A DNA stretch of 64,000 nucleotides from Polynucleobacter sp. 30F-ANTBAC (GCF_018882385.1 NZ_JACVON010000001.1:1-64000); one strand, 5' to 3'. Shown: positions 8,834 through 17,630, counted from the stretch's first letter. Notes: generated by a model from the letters alone, not told the origin. Made by a program: numbers and translations.

Positions 8834-9134
8834 ACCAACTCTAATTCAAGTCCAAGTCTCCGACTTGGAAAAAATACCGGGATGGATTTTGAGTCAAGAT
8901 GGATTGAAGATCACTAAGGAATTTAAATTCAAGGGATTTGAGGAAGCATTTAAATTCATGACGGCGTGTTATCCCATCATTGAGGAAATGAACCATCACC
9001 CCGATTGGTTTAATTGCTACAGCCTTGTTAAGGTTCATCTAACAACTCATGATCTTGGGGGAGTGTCCCCAAAAGACATTGAATTGGCAAAAGCCATGAA
9101 TCAAGTCTTTGATAGGCAAAAGAACCTCGGTTAA
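8820..9134 (+). CDS. 4a-hydroxytetrahydrobiopterin dehydratase-like protein (PCD/DCoH family)
   Basis: This 104-residue protein is the usual length for pterin-4a-carbinolamine dehydratase. It contains the family core EEMNHHPDWFNCYSLVKVHLTTHDLGGVSPKDIELA, in which the paired histidines and the later THD histidine correspond to the active site. The enzyme recycles the pterin cofactor of aromatic amino acid hydroxylases, but no phenylalanine hydroxylase is seen here. It may serve another pterin, such as one linked to molybdopterin. It overlaps the DUF2878 gene by 14 bp. Confidence 0.85.
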   Translation: MSNAKPTLIQVQVSDLEKIPGWILSQDGLKITKEFKFKGFEEAFKFMTACYPIIEEMNHHPDWFNCYSLVKVHLTTHDLGGVSPKDIELAKAMNQVFDRQKNLG

Positions 9135-9266
9135 CGGCCATTTTTGGGCTAATTAAGTTGGTTTTGAAGGGGTATTCAGGCGAATGGGTTCAGCCCGCTC
9201 TTATCATCGTGAAAGGTATAAAATGCCAAAGTTGACGATATATAAATAATCAAGGAGTTCTTCATC

Positions 9267-11123
9267 ATGCCTGCATACCGTTCTAAGACATCTACCGCTG
9301 GTCGAAACATGGCTGGCGCACGCTCACTATGGCGTGCTACAGGTATGAAAGATGATGATTTCAGCAAGCCTATTATTGCCATTTCTAACTCGTTTACGCA
9401 GTTCGTTCCAGGTCACGTGCACTTAAAAGACTTGGGTCAATTGGTGGCTCGTGAAATTGAAGCAGCGGGTGGCGTAGCCAAAGAATTCAATACCATTGCG
9501 GTTGATGATGGCATTGCGATGGGGCATGACGGTATGTTGTACTCCTTGCCAAGTCGCGACATCATTGCAGACTCTGTTGAGTACATGGTTAATGCCCACT
9601 GTGCAGATGCACTGGTGTGTATTTCTAACTGCGACAAGATTACGCCGGGTATGTTGATGGCCGCTATGCGCTTGAACATTCCTGTGATTTTTGTCTCTGG
9701 TGGTCCTATGGAAGCCGGTAAGGTCAAGTTAGCTAACCCGACCACACAAACGATTGAGATTAAGAAGTTAGATTTAATTGATGCAATGGTGATGGCTGCT
9801 GATAGCAAAGTTTCCGATGCTGATTTAGCTGAAATTGAGCGATCTGCTTGTCCAACATGTGGTTCATGCTCGGGTATGTTTACCGCTAACTCCATGAACT
9901 GCTTAACTGAGGCCTTGGGGTTATCTTTGCCGGGTAATGGTACTGTTGTGGCAACACACGCGGATCGTGAGCAATTATTTAAAAATGCTGGACGTCAGAT
10001 TGTGGAGTTGTGCAAACAATATTACGAAGGTGATGATGAATCAGTATTGCCTCGGTCTGTTGGTTTTAAAGCATTTGAAAATGCCATTACATTAGATATT
10101 GCTATGGGTGGTTCAACTAATACCATCTTGCATTTATTGGCGATTGCTCAAGAAGCTGAAATTGATTTCACAATGGCTGACATTGATCGTATGTCTAAGA
10201 TTGTGCCGCAGCTTTGTAAGGTGGCTCCTAATACCAACAAATACCATATTGAAGATGTTCACCGTGCTGGCGGCATCATGGCGATTTTAGGTGAGCTTGA
10301 CCGCGCAGGTAAGTTGCATACAGATGTGCCAACCATCCATGCTAAAACCATGAAAGATGCTTTGGATCAGTGGGATATCGCACGCAACCCAAGTGAGGCA
10401 GTTAAACATTTCTACATGGCAGGTCCTGGAGGTGTGCCGACTCAAGTGGCATTCAGTCAAAATGCTCGTTGGCCTAGTTTGGATCTTGATCGTGCTGAGG
10501 GTTGCATCCGCTCTGCTGAGCATGCGTTCAGCCAGGAGGGTGGTTTAGCCGTATTACGCGGCAATATCGCTTTGGATGGCTGTGTAGTCAAGACAGCAGG
10601 CGTTGATGATAACTTGATGGTATTTGAAGGTCCTGCACACGTTGTGGAAAGCCAGGATGAAGCGGTTGAAAACATCCTTGCAGACAAAGTAAAGTCTGGT
10701 GATATCGTTGTAGTGATTTACGAAGGCCCTAAGGGTGGTCCTGGCATGCAAGAGATGCTATACCCAACCAGCTACATCAAATCAAAAGGCTTGGGTAAAG
10801 CTTGCGCCTTATTAACCGATGGTCGTTTCTCAGGCGGTACTTCTGGTTTATCTATCGGGCACTGTTCGCCAGAAGCTGCGGCTGGTGGTGCCATTGGTTT
10901 GGTGCGTAATGGCGACCGTATCCGTATTGATATACCTAATCGCCGAATTGATGTTTTAGTCAGTGATGAAGAGTTGGCTAAGCGCCGTGTGGAGCAAGAT
11001 AAGTTGGGTTGGAAACCAAGTAAACCTCGCCCACGTAAAGTGTCTGCAGCGCTTAAAGCCTATGCCATGTTAGCAACGAGTGCTGACCGTGGGGCAGTGA
11101 GAAATCTTGATCTTCTGGGTTAA
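9267..11123 (+). CDS. ilvD: Dihydroxy-acid dehydratase
   Basis: This 618-residue enzyme catalyses dehydration of 2,3-dihydroxy-isovalerate and -methylvalerate to the 2-keto acids, the third common step of valine/isoleucine synthesis. It is a cytosolic Fe-S enzyme. Cluster cysteines are visible at residue 122 (CDKITPG) and in CPTCGSC (195, 198, 201). The length matches the E. coli-type enzyme. The ATG has a clear AAGGAG at 9252-9257. It is monocistronic, ending at a strong terminator. Confidence 0.97.
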   Translation: MPAYRSKTSTAGRNMAGARSLWRATGMKDDDFSKPIIAISNSFTQFVPGHVHLKDLGQLVAREIEAAGGVAKEFNTIAVDDGIAMGHDGMLYSLPSRDIIADSVEYMVNAHCADALVCISNCDKITPGMLMAAMRLNIPVIFVSGGPMEAGKVKLANPTTQTIEIKKLDLIDAMVMAADSKVSDADLAEIERSACPTCGSCSGMFTANSMNCLTEALGLSLPGNGTVVATHADREQLFKNAGRQIVELCKQYYEGDDESVLPRSVGFKAFENAITLDIAMGGSTNTILHLLAIAQEAEIDFTMADIDRMSKIVPQLCKVAPNTNKYHIEDVHRAGGIMAILGELDRAGKLHTDVPTIHAKTMKDALDQWDIARNPSEAVKHFYMAGPGGVPTQVAFSQNARWPSLDLDRAEGCIRSAEHAFSQEGGLAVLRGNIALDGCVVKTAGVDDNLMVFEGPAHVVESQDEAVENILADKVKSGDIVVVIYEGPKGGPGMQEMLYPTSYIKSKGLGKACALLTDGRFSGGTSGLSIGHCSPEAAAGGAIGLVRNGDRIRIDIPNRRIDVLVSDEELAKRRVEQDKLGWKPSKPRPRKVSAALKAYAMLATSADRGAVRNLDLLG

Positions 11124-11145
11124 TCAACAAATTTAGATCTACATC

Positions 11146-11177
11146 AAAACCCCAAGCTCAGTCTTGGGGTTTTTTAT
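11146..11177 (+). terminator. Rho-independent terminator of ilvD
   Basis: AACCCCAAG pairs with CTTGGGGTT (about 11148-11171) around a short loop, followed by a T-run into 11176. It is a strong, textbook structure about 25 bp after the ilvD stop. Confidence 0.9.
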
Positions 11178-11217
11178 TGGTACTATTAACCAATCTCTAT
11201 TATTTAAAGAAGCTCCT

Positions 11218-11676
11218 ATGTTGCTAGCCTTTGCATTTGTATTTAATACTATCTTGGTTATTAGTGCCATCCTGATCCATTATGAAGTGCTATTCAAGTT
11301 GGATAGAACGCTCCCGCGTATTGCGCACCTGCATTCACGCTATCGAGTATTAATTGGTGTGGGAGTTATCTTTATGACGCACGTCGTTGAAATTTGGTTA
11401 TTTGCTTTGGGGTATTTTGTGACCTTGCAATTTCCAGGAATGGGTGAGTTGGTTGGGAGTTCAGCTGGTCATGGCGTGTTCTTAGATTATGTCTATTTTT
11501 CTTTTATTACCTTTACAACAGTAGGTTATGGCGACTTTATAGCGCAAGGCTATGTCCGTTATTTGACTGGCGTGGAAGCCTTGGTTGGATTGTTATTGGT
11601 GGCATGGTCGGCATCTTTCTTATTTATTGAGATGCAAAAATACTGGACGGATTCTAGGAAGTTAGGCGCTAATTAA
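11218..11676 (+). CDS. Two-TM potassium channel family protein
   Basis: This 152-residue membrane protein has the K+ selectivity filter TTVGYGD after a pore helix (YFSFITF), flanked by transmembrane helices. It fits the Ion_trans_2 (KcsA-like) family, with an extra hydrophobic N-terminal segment (LLAFAFVFNTILVISAILI). There is no cytoplasmic RCK domain, so gating is unclear. The ATG at 11218 was chosen because an upstream TTG at 11164 lies inside the ilvD terminator. Confidence 0.85.
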   Translation: MLLAFAFVFNTILVISAILIHYEVLFKLDRTLPRIAHLHSRYRVLIGVGVIFMTHVVEIWLFALGYFVTLQFPGMGELVGSSAGHGVFLDYVYFSFITFTTVGYGDFIAQGYVRYLTGVEALVGLLLVAWSASFLFIEMQKYWTDSRKLGAN

Positions 11677-11746
11677 GGGTCTAAAATAAAACCCTCAAAC
11701 TGCTTAATAAGCGATAAGATCTGAATATATTAACTAGGAGAAAAAC

Positions 11747-11818
11747 ATGGCAAAAGGTCAACAACGTAAAACTAAAGAAGCAAAAAAACCTAAAAAAGCA
11801 CCAGCTCCTAAAGCTTAA
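11747..11818 (+). CDS. 23-residue lysine-rich basic peptide
   Basis: This short ORF begins MAKGQQRKTKEAKKPKKAP and ends PKA. It has a well-placed AGGAG (11736-11740) six bases upstream of the ATG. It is composed almost entirely of Lys, Ala, Pro and Gln, and resembles a disordered nucleic-acid- or ribosome-binding peptide. It lies 70 bp after the channel gene and converges on a minus-strand gene. The RBS and codon structure support translation; the function is unknown. Confidence 0.65.
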   Translation: MAKGQQRKTKEAKKPKKAPAPKA

Positions 11819-11826
11819 TTAGCGTT

Positions 11827-12186
11827 TTACTTTTCACTCATCGCTTTATAAATGCTTGGGAAGCAAGTTAGAAAAATATAACTTGCATATTGCTCTGGCT
11901 GCATGTGATCCAACGCAGCATAGATCTCTTCCCTTAGTAAGCCAATGGCATGAGAATCTGTCTTTGCAAGCGCATCGACTAATTTTTGTGCCAAAGAATC
12001 CTTTTCAAGATCAACCCCGTGGTTGATTTTGACTTCCCCTAAAAAAGCACCGTACATGCTTGCAAACTGCATATCAGCCACAAAGCCTTTATGAAGGTTG
12101 GGGTGATGCTTAGTTAAAGCAACCGCTTGCTTTTGGCAATCTTGGAAGATTGCCCGCATTTTATGGAGGATATCGTCTTCATTCAT
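11827..12186 (-). CDS. Conserved hypothetical protein, all-helical
   Basis: This is a 119-residue soluble protein with no signal peptide or membrane segment, and I do not recognise a named family. It is predicted mostly helical (MNEDDILHKMRAIFQDCQKQ..., LREEIYAALDHMQPEQYASYIF). It starts 4 bp after the end of the YchJ-like gene on the same strand, so the two are probably co-transcribed. Confidence 0.6.
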   Translation of the reverse strand: MNEDDILHKMRAIFQDCQKQAVALTKHHPNLHKGFVADMQFASMYGAFLGEVKINHGVDLEKDSLAQKLVDALAKTDSHAIGLLREEIYAALDHMQPEQYASYIFLTCFPSIYKAMSEK

Positions 12187-12190
12187 AGGC

Positions 12191-12586
12191 TTATTTTATC
12201 TCCGGAAATTCGCCGTCAACATAAAACCAGCGATCATTTTGTTTGATGAATTGACTAATTTCATGAATGCGATGCGCTTTACCATTTACTTTAAATACGG
12301 CAACAAATTCAACCGTGCCTGAGAGTTGGTCCGCTGCCATTGAATGATGTTTAATTTTTAAATCGACCCATTGTGTTGAGGGTTGATCTTGAAAAAGAGG
12401 TTCTTCTGGGCAGGTATCAGGGTGCCAGGTAGATAAAAGATAGGCTTCCAACTCCATGACATATGCACTATAGCGAGAGCGTATCAGTTTTTCAGGGGTT
12501 AGGGTAATGGCTTTCCCTAGATGGAAAGGTTCGCAGCACGATGCATAAGACTTGCCGCCACAAGGGCATGGTTGTAATGAGTTCAA
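12191..12586 (-). CDS. YchJ family protein with SEC-C motif
   Basis: This 131-residue protein opens with the SEC-C zinc-binding motif CPCGGKSYASCC, followed by the NTF2-like YchJ domain (LIRSRYSAYV, TWHPDTCP, VEFVAVFKVNGKAHRIHE). The family is widespread in proteobacteria. Its role is unproven, and SEC-C motifs usually bind zinc. E. coli YchJ has a second SEC-C at the C-terminus; this shorter protein lacks it. Confidence 0.88.
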   Translation of the reverse strand: MNSLQPCPCGGKSYASCCEPFHLGKAITLTPEKLIRSRYSAYVMELEAYLLSTWHPDTCPEEPLFQDQPSTQWVDLKIKHHSMAADQLSGTVEFVAVFKVNGKAHRIHEISQFIKQNDRWFYVDGEFPEIK

Positions 12587-12665
12587 AATTAGATACTTTT
12601 TAAGATGTCACTGAATAGCGATAGTTTAGTCAGCTCAACATGAAAATGCTATTAAACTGTACCCA

Positions 12666-13265
12666 ATGTCTCAGAATGATTTAGCACCATTTCAACCCAA
12701 TCGATTGGCTCAAAAGCTATTAGAGCTTTGCGGCTGGAAGTGTTCTTTCAATGGTTTGCCAGGGCCTCGCGGAGTGATTATTTTTTACCCGCACACGTCT
12801 AACTGGGATTTTTGTATGGGTATTTTGGCTAAGTGGGCGATGGGTGTGCAGTTCAAATTTTTGGCCAAACACACCTTGTTTAAGATACCAGTCTTTGGGG
12901 CTTGGCTTGCATCGATTGGTGGGATACCGGTTATTCGCCATAGTCCTCAGGGTTACGTCCAAGATCTAGTTCAAACTATTTCTGGTGCTCCTTATTTTTG
13001 GCTAGTTATTGCTCCCGAGGGTACTCGTCGAAAAACTACTGGCTGGAGAAGTGGCTTCTATCAAGTAGCTTTACAAGCTCAAATTCCGATTGGGTTGGCT
13101 TATTTGGATTACAGAAAAAAAGAAGTGGGTCTAAGCACCTTCTTTACTCCCAGTGGCGATGCTGATAAAGATCTTATTTTTTTCAGAGATTTTTATGAGG
13201 ATAAGATAGGTTGCCATCCCCATCATGCATCCCCCATCCAATTTTGGACGCCTCCAAAGCGGTAA
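12666..13265 (+). CDS. Lysophospholipid acyltransferase family protein
   Basis: This 199-residue protein has PlsC-type motifs: HTSNWD (block I, catalytic His and Asp as HX4D), an FLAKHTLFKIPVFG block, and APEGTRR (block III). Such proteins acylate lysophosphatidic acid or related acceptors at the inner membrane. The HTSNWD variant is typical of a PlsC-like subfamily distinct from the main PlsC, so the acceptor is uncertain. The start at ATG 12666 lies divergent from the ychJ-like gene. Confidence 0.85.
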   Translation: MSQNDLAPFQPNRLAQKLLELCGWKCSFNGLPGPRGVIIFYPHTSNWDFCMGILAKWAMGVQFKFLAKHTLFKIPVFGAWLASIGGIPVIRHSPQGYVQDLVQTISGAPYFWLVIAPEGTRRKTTGWRSGFYQVALQAQIPIGLAYLDYRKKEVGLSTFFTPSGDADKDLIFFRDFYEDKIGCHPHHASPIQFWTPPKR

Positions 13266-13280
13266 TAGACTTTTATCACT

Positions 13281-13877
13281 ATGCATTTGATTATTTATCT
13301 CCATGGGTTTAAATCCTCTCCCGAATCTAGTAAGGCTGTTTTAACGAAAAAGACGATTCTTTCTTTGAAACAGCAGGGGCAGGATGTCGATTGGTATTGT
13401 CCGCAGTTGCCACCATCTCCTCAAGAAGCTATGGCGATGGTATGCGCCAAGATAGATCAAAGTCACTTTGAGCAGTTATCCATCATGGGATCTTCTCTGG
13501 GTGGTTATTACGCCACCTATCTTGGTGAGAGATATGCTGCTCAATTCCCTAAGGTAACTTTACTGAATCCTGCGATTGAGCCTGCTAGGGATTTAGAAAA
13601 ATACATAGGTGAGCAAAAGTCATGGCATAGCGAGGATAGTTTTTACTTTAAGCCTGAATACATTGAAGAGTTAAGGAACCTCTACCAATCGAGAGTTACC
13701 CAGCTTGAGCGATACAACTTGATTGCTTGTAAGGGAGATGAGGTTTTAGATTGGCAAGAAATGGTGGCCAAGTACCCCAAAGCACATATCACTTTGCAAG
13801 AGGGCGGGGACCATGCCATCAGTAACTATTCAGACTATGTCACAGAGATCCTCAAATTTCATGGTTTGCTTGGCTAA
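13281..13877 (+). CDS. YqiA/YcfP-type alpha/beta-hydrolase (UPF0227)
   Basis: This 198-residue serine hydrolase has the oxyanion-hole motif YLHGFKSSP at the N-terminus, nucleophile elbow GSSLGGYYA, acid in GDEVLDW, and catalytic His in GGDHAIS. The family are small cytosolic esterases (YqiA cleaves short acyl esters). It follows the acyltransferase by 15 bp and is likely co-transcribed with it. The natural substrate is unknown. Confidence 0.85.
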   Translation: MHLIIYLHGFKSSPESSKAVLTKKTILSLKQQGQDVDWYCPQLPPSPQEAMAMVCAKIDQSHFEQLSIMGSSLGGYYATYLGERYAAQFPKVTLLNPAIEPARDLEKYIGEQKSWHSEDSFYFKPEYIEELRNLYQSRVTQLERYNLIACKGDEVLDWQEMVAKYPKAHITLQEGGDHAISNYSDYVTEILKFHGLLG

Positions 13878-13910
13878 ATAAAGCCATCAGCTAGATATCA
13901 AAGAGATGTT

Positions 13911-14678
13911 TTATTGAACATCTCTGACACATCTGAAGCCAACATATGCCACCTTGGTATCGGGTGATTTGCTGGCGAGGTTGGACTCCAATTGATTTTT
14001 TGGTCCGTACCACCACGATGCACCTCGAGTCACTTTCTCAGAGCCAATTGCTGTATCCACCCATTCCCAAGCATTGCCCCCCATGTCATATAAGCCATTG
14101 ACACCAGCTTGAGTGGTCATCACAGGAACATGACCATGGCCTCGCCACAGAGAGCCTGATGGTGCTGTGCCTTTAAGACCTGCACAGCCATTCAAACAAT
14201 GAGAATTCTTGGGGGTGTCACCATGAGGGTAGGTATATCGTTTGCCCTTTGTAAATGGCTGTGTAGGAGTGATTCGTTGTTCTAAAAATGCAGCAGATGT
14301 CCATTCAGAGTCCGTTGGTAATCTTTTGCCAAAGAATGAGCAAATGGCTTTCGCTTCATGAAAATTTAAGTGAACTGCTGGCTCATTATTTTTTGCTTCG
14401 ATGCCAAACGGTTGGCGCCAATTCCATTGGCTCTTTCTGGTCCAGCCGGATTCATAAATAAAGCTCCCGCCTTCTCTTTCTCCCGAGCTCACAAAGCCTG
14501 TTTTCTCGGCATAAATTTTTACTGTCGCAACCGTTACCTCATGCAAATCCCATTCCAAGTTGCCTATGCGAGTTATTTTTTCGGTTGCCTGATTTTGAGC
14601 AACTGCTGACTGGATGAATAAAACGCTTGTGATCAAGCAAGATAAAAGTGATGGTGGTATTAGATTGGTATTCTTCAT
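13911..14678 (-). CDS. Exported FGE/SUMF1-fold protein lacking catalytic cysteines, linked to msrPQ
   Basis: This 255-residue protein starts MKNTNLIPPSLL with a signal peptide (cleavage likely after SAVA). The rest is a formylglycine-generating-enzyme sulfatase fold: DLHEVTVATVKIYAEKTGF, NFHEAKAICSFFGKRLPTDSEW, YDMGGNAWEWV, RGASWW, VGFRCVRD. True FGEs have two active-site cysteines in the RGGS...C....C stretch. Here the equivalent RGASWWYGPKNQ has none, so formylglycine formation is unlikely. The start overlaps the msrQ stop as ATGA, so it is translationally coupled to msrPQ. A periplasmic partner, scaffold or redox role is inferred. A longer in-frame ORF reaching 14939 lies inside msrQ and was rejected. 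Confidence 0.8.
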   Translation of the reverse strand: MKNTNLIPPSLLSCLITSVLFIQSAVAQNQATEKITRIGNLEWDLHEVTVATVKIYAEKTGFVSSGEREGGSFIYESGWTRKSQWNWRQPFGIEAKNNEPAVHLNFHEAKAICSFFGKRLPTDSEWTSAAFLEQRITPTQPFTKGKRYTYPHGDTPKNSHCLNGCAGLKGTAPSGSLWRGHGHVPVMTTQAGVNGLYDMGGNAWEWVDTAIGSEKVTRGASWWYGPKNQLESNLASKSPDTKVAYVGFRCVRDVQ

Positions 14679-15229
14679 TTTTTTAGTCTGAATAAAAGTA
14701 ATGAAGTAATAACGAGTGCGTAAATACCTACCTCTTGGAAATCGTTCTTGCCAGATTTGTGCCAAAAATAATGCAATATCACCAATACAGCGATCAGGTA
14801 AACCAATCGATGCAATTGACCCCAGCGTCTTTTTAATTGATGCATGGCCCATTGGTTGGAGGTTAATGCCAGTGGCCATAGGCCAACAAAAGCAATAAAG
14901 CCTAATGTGATGAATGGGCGCTTCAGTACGTCTTGCCACATCTCTGACCAGCTAAGATTGTGATCTAACCAAAACCAAATTGAGAAATGAAGTAGGGCAT
15001 AGAAAAAAACAAACAGCCCTAACATGCGGCGATATCGAAGTAGCTGGTTCCAGCCGGTTAGACGCCTAAGAGGCGTAATGGAAAGTGTTAAGCAGAGAAA
15101 AACTAAAGCCCACGTACCCGTTGAGCGTGTAATGAACTCAATAGGGTTGGCCGTTAAATCATCCTGGAAGCCTAGAGCAACTAGTCTGACTAAGGGCAGC
15201 AACCCCAGAATAAAAATAAGAAATTTCAT
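14675..15229 (-). CDS. msrQ: MsrQ, heme-binding membrane subunit of periplasmic methionine sulfoxide reductase
   Basis: This 184-residue protein has about six transmembrane helices of the ferric-reductase-like YedZ/MsrQ family. Candidate heme-ligand histidines are in LLHFSIW, GQLHRLVYL and LHYFWHK. It passes quinol electrons to MsrP across the inner membrane for repair of oxidised methionines in envelope proteins. It starts 3 bp after msrP. Confidence 0.93.
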   Translation of the reverse strand: MKFLIFILGLLPLVRLVALGFQDDLTANPIEFITRSTGTWALVFLCLTLSITPLRRLTGWNQLLRYRRMLGLFVFFYALLHFSIWFWLDHNLSWSEMWQDVLKRPFITLGFIAFVGLWPLALTSNQWAMHQLKRRWGQLHRLVYLIAVLVILHYFWHKSGKNDFQEVGIYALVITSLLLFRLKK

Positions 15230-15232
15230 TAC

Positions 15233-16210
15233 TTAATAGAATTTTCTCAAATCCATACCTTTGTAGAGATGAGCCACTTCTTCAGCGTATCCGTTAAATG
15301 GAAGTGTTTTAACTTTAGGGGCAAATAATCCGCCTTCACTTCCAATGCGTCTCTCGGTTGCTTGACTCCAACGTGGATGATTGACATCGGGATTCACATT
15401 CGAGTAAAACCCGTATTCATAAGGCGCGGAAATTTTCCAACTGGTCGCAGGTTCTTTATCTGTAAATCTAATTTTGACGATAGATTTAGCGCTCTTGAAT
15501 CCGTATTTCCAAGGCACAACCAAGCGAACAGGGGCACCATTTTGATTGGGCAGTATTTCCCCATACAGGCCAAAGCTTAAAAGCGTGAGAGGATTCATCG
15601 CTTCATCTAAACGTAGGCCTTCGGTATAGGGCCAGTTAAGAACGCTGTTATTAACGCCTGGCATTTGTTTAGGATCAGCGAGGCTTACGAACTCAACATA
15701 TTTTGCAGAGCCAAGTGGCTGACAAGCTTTAATTAAATGAGATAGGGCATAGCCGTTCCATGGAATAACCATTGACCAACCTTCCACGCAGCGGAAACGG
15801 TAGACACGTTCTTCCATGGCTGCCAACTTTAATAGACTATCAATGTCCCATTCTTTGGGTTTCTTCACTAAGCCTTCAACACTGACTGTCCATGGTCTAG
15901 TTTTTAGTGTGTGTGCGTAGCGAGCTGGATCGGATTTATCCGTACCAAACTCATAAAAATTGTTATACATCGTGATGTCTTTGTAGCTGGTGATTTTGTC
16001 TGGCAAAAAGTAGCTGGGATTCTTTTTGGAGGGTAGTTTAGTCCCGTTGCTGGCAAATGCTTGCCGACTAAAAAAGCTCATATCGGATAACCCTAATGCT
16101 CCCACTGCCGCCATTTGAATCAATTGGCGGCGTTGTTCAAATACCTTTTTGGGGGTAATGCTACTTGGGTCTATCGTTGATTGGTAGGGTGTTTTAGCGT
16201 CTTTTTTCAT
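15233..16210 (-). CDS. msrP: MsrP, periplasmic molybdopterin-dependent methionine sulfoxide reductase
   Basis: This 325-residue protein has a twin-arginine signal ([15 protein letters not shown]...AFA) for folded export with the Mo cofactor. The sulfite-oxidase-type molybdopterin domain includes the Mo-ligand cysteine in [17 protein letters not shown]. It reduces protein methionine sulfoxide in the periplasm using electrons from MsrQ. First gene of a three-gene unit msrP-msrQ-FGE-like. Confidence 0.95.
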   Translation of the reverse strand: MKKDAKTPYQSTIDPSSITPKKVFEQRRQLIQMAAVGALGLSDMSFFSRQAFASNGTKLPSKKNPSYFLPDKITSYKDITMYNNFYEFGTDKSDPARYAHTLKTRPWTVSVEGLVKKPKEWDIDSLLKLAAMEERVYRFRCVEGWSMVIPWNGYALSHLIKACQPLGSAKYVEFVSLADPKQMPGVNNSVLNWPYTEGLRLDEAMNPLTLLSFGLYGEILPNQNGAPVRLVVPWKYGFKSAKSIVKIRFTDKEPATSWKISAPYEYGFYSNVNPDVNHPRWSQATERRIGSEGGLFAPKVKTLPFNGYAEEVAHLYKGMDLRKFY

Positions 16211-16281
16211 AGCCCTAGCTTAAAACAGAAATACTTTTCCTGCTTAAGCTATTAAAAATAATAAACCCGTATATTGGAATA

Positions 16282-16662
16282 TCACTGGCGCATGTGCTCG
16301 ATCATCAAGCATTGATCCATGATAGCCTCTAAGCCATGGGCTTGCGCGTAGTCAAGAGCTTCTTGATTGATCACCCCTAACTGCATCCAAAAGACTTTGG
16401 CGCCAATTTTGACGGCATCGTGAACAATGGGTAGGCAATCCTCAGATTTTCTAAAGACATTGACCATGTCGATCGGTTCAGGAATACTCAAAAGATCAGG
16501 GTAGCAAGTCTCACCCAGCATCTCCGAGCATAAGGGGTTGACTGGAATAATGCGGTATCCAGCAGACTGCATATATTGAGCAACTCGATAGGATGGGCGA
16601 GAGGGCTTCTCTGAAAGCCCCACAACTGCAATAGTTTTAGTTTCTTGCCATAATTTAGTCAT
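16282..16662 (-). CDS. CoA-binding domain protein, YccU type
   Basis: This 126-residue protein is a single Rossmann CoA-binding domain of the YccU family: TIAVVGLSEKPSRPSYRVAQYMQ, GYRIIPVNP, DMVNVFRKSED, VFWMQLGVINQEA, CLMIEHMR. It resembles the nucleotide-binding domain of succinyl-CoA synthetase alpha without a catalytic domain. CoA binding is known for the family; the physiological role is not. Confidence 0.9.
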   Translation of the reverse strand: MTKLWQETKTIAVVGLSEKPSRPSYRVAQYMQSAGYRIIPVNPLCSEMLGETCYPDLLSIPEPIDMVNVFRKSEDCLPIVHDAVKIGAKVFWMQLGVINQEALDYAQAHGLEAIMDQCLMIEHMRQ

Positions 16663-16714
16663 ATGACAAGTATCTACTGAAATGTATAAAAATTAAAGTG
16701 ATCAAAAAGACACG

Positions 16715-16942
16715 ATGACTAAAAATCCCTTGCACCCCAAAAAGCTACTATTGAGTAAGTGGACTGATCTTGCTCCTCAAAATAAAGAAAAACACTTTAT
16801 GGTCGTGAAGGTGATCCACCCGGAAAATCCACTAGATGCTATTCAACAAGTTGTCATTGAGGCAGTGATGACAAAGCGCCAGAAAACAATCCATTGGCGA
16901 AACTTAACCAATGGATTGGAATGGCAGCAGGGTTGGATTTAA
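16715..16942 (+). CDS. TIGR02450-type Trp-rich small protein
   Basis: This 75-residue protein has the N-terminal signature HPKKLLLSKWT and four tryptophans, two of them near the C-terminus (LEWQQGWI). It matches the family of short tryptophan-rich conserved proteins of unknown function found in proteobacteria. It is divergent from the YccU-like gene across 52 bp. Confidence 0.8.
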   Translation: MTKNPLHPKKLLLSKWTDLAPQNKEKHFMVVKVIHPENPLDAIQQVVIEAVMTKRQKTIHWRNLTNGLEWQQGWI

Positions 16943-16948
16943 GTCTGC

Positions 16949-17533
16949 TTATCTATGCAGAAAAACAATAACGCTAATGATAATACCTGTGCAAATTAGA
17001 AACATGGCTGAAGAAAAGCTAATCAGCCTATTTTGCACGTCGGATTGAAAGCGATCGAAATAAGTTAACAAGTCATTTTTCAGTTGATGCATCTCGTTTC
17101 TAATGTTTTCATGGCTTTTATGCATTTGCTCTTTAACTGTATTTAACTCATGTTGATTCTCTGCAATTGAGTTATTAATTTTTTCCAGAATGTCGCTGCG
17201 CTGCTCCGTTATTTGAACTCTTAAGTTATTGATCTCAGAGTTCTGATTATTAATTCCTTCTGCGATCGCTTTGACATCATTTTTTAAATCTTTGACATCA
17301 TCTTTTAAATCTTTAAAGTCAGTTTTTAAATCTTTAAATTCATTTTTTAAGTCTTTAAAGTCAGTTTTCAAGTCCTTAAAGTCAGTTTTGAGTTCTCTGA
17401 AATCTTCTTTTGTTGTTAATTGATTCATATCATCTTTTAATTCAGAGACGCCTTTTGAGATTGCATCGGATTGTTCTGGTGTTAAGCCTGAGGATCTTAG
17501 ATTTTTTGCAAACTCCAAGTTACTAAATGCCAT
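16949..17533 (-). CDS. Coiled-coil tail-anchored membrane protein with heptad tandem repeat
   Basis: This 194-residue protein starts MAFSNLEFAKNL (ATG at 17533 with AGGAGAG upstream; a longer in-frame form to 17611 lacks an RBS). Residues ~40-95 contain seven copies of a 7-residue unit of the form DFKDLKT, giving a long charged coiled coil. A second helical region and a C-terminal transmembrane helix (FSSAMFLICTGIIISVIVFLHR) follow. The architecture resembles DUF1640/CCDC90-like proteins. The repeat is mirrored as a 21-bp DNA repeat. Function unknown; a membrane-tethered scaffold is inferred. Confidence 0.7.
   Translation of the reverse strand: MAFSNLEFAKNLRSSGLTPEQSDAISKGVSELKDDMNQLTTKEDFRELKTDFKDLKTDFKDLKNEFKDLKTDFKDLKDDVKDLKNDVKAIAEGINNQNSEINNLRVQITEQRSDILEKINNSIAENQHELNTVKEQMHKSHENIRNEMHQLKNDLLTYFDRFQSDVQNRLISFSSAMFLICTGIIISVIVFLHR
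17273..17404 (-). repeat. 21-bp tandem repeat encoding coiled-coil heptads
   Basis: About six to seven imperfect 21-bp units lie inside the coiled-coil gene. They differ mainly at third positions plus a few substitutions (Asp/Glu, Thr/Asn/Asp). Unit length in multiples of 21 preserves both frame and heptad register, so copy-number change would lengthen the rod without breaking it. Confidence 0.8.
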
Positions 17534-17630
17534 CGTGGTCAATTTTCTCTCCTGTTTAGACGCGGCAAAACATTTTATAAAAAATATAAATAATTTGAAA
17601 TGCTTGTGCAAAACTTATTTTTAAAAGGGC

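Noticed and set aside
9176..9382. 68-residue minus-strand ORF over the ilvD start
   Set aside because: It is antisense to the ilvD promoter and N-terminus, with composition explained by ilvD coding bias in reverse.
13903..13924. Hairpin GAGATGTT/AACATCTC as terminator between the YqiA-like and FGE-like genes
   Set aside because: The stem is AT-rich and there is no adequate T-run on either strand.
14679..14939. N-terminal extension of the FGE-like protein
   Set aside because: It lies wholly inside msrQ in another frame; the ATG at 14678 gives a proper signal peptide and ATGA coupling.
17273..17404. Possible CRISPR array
   Set aside because: The units are contiguous 21-bp coding repeats with no spacers.
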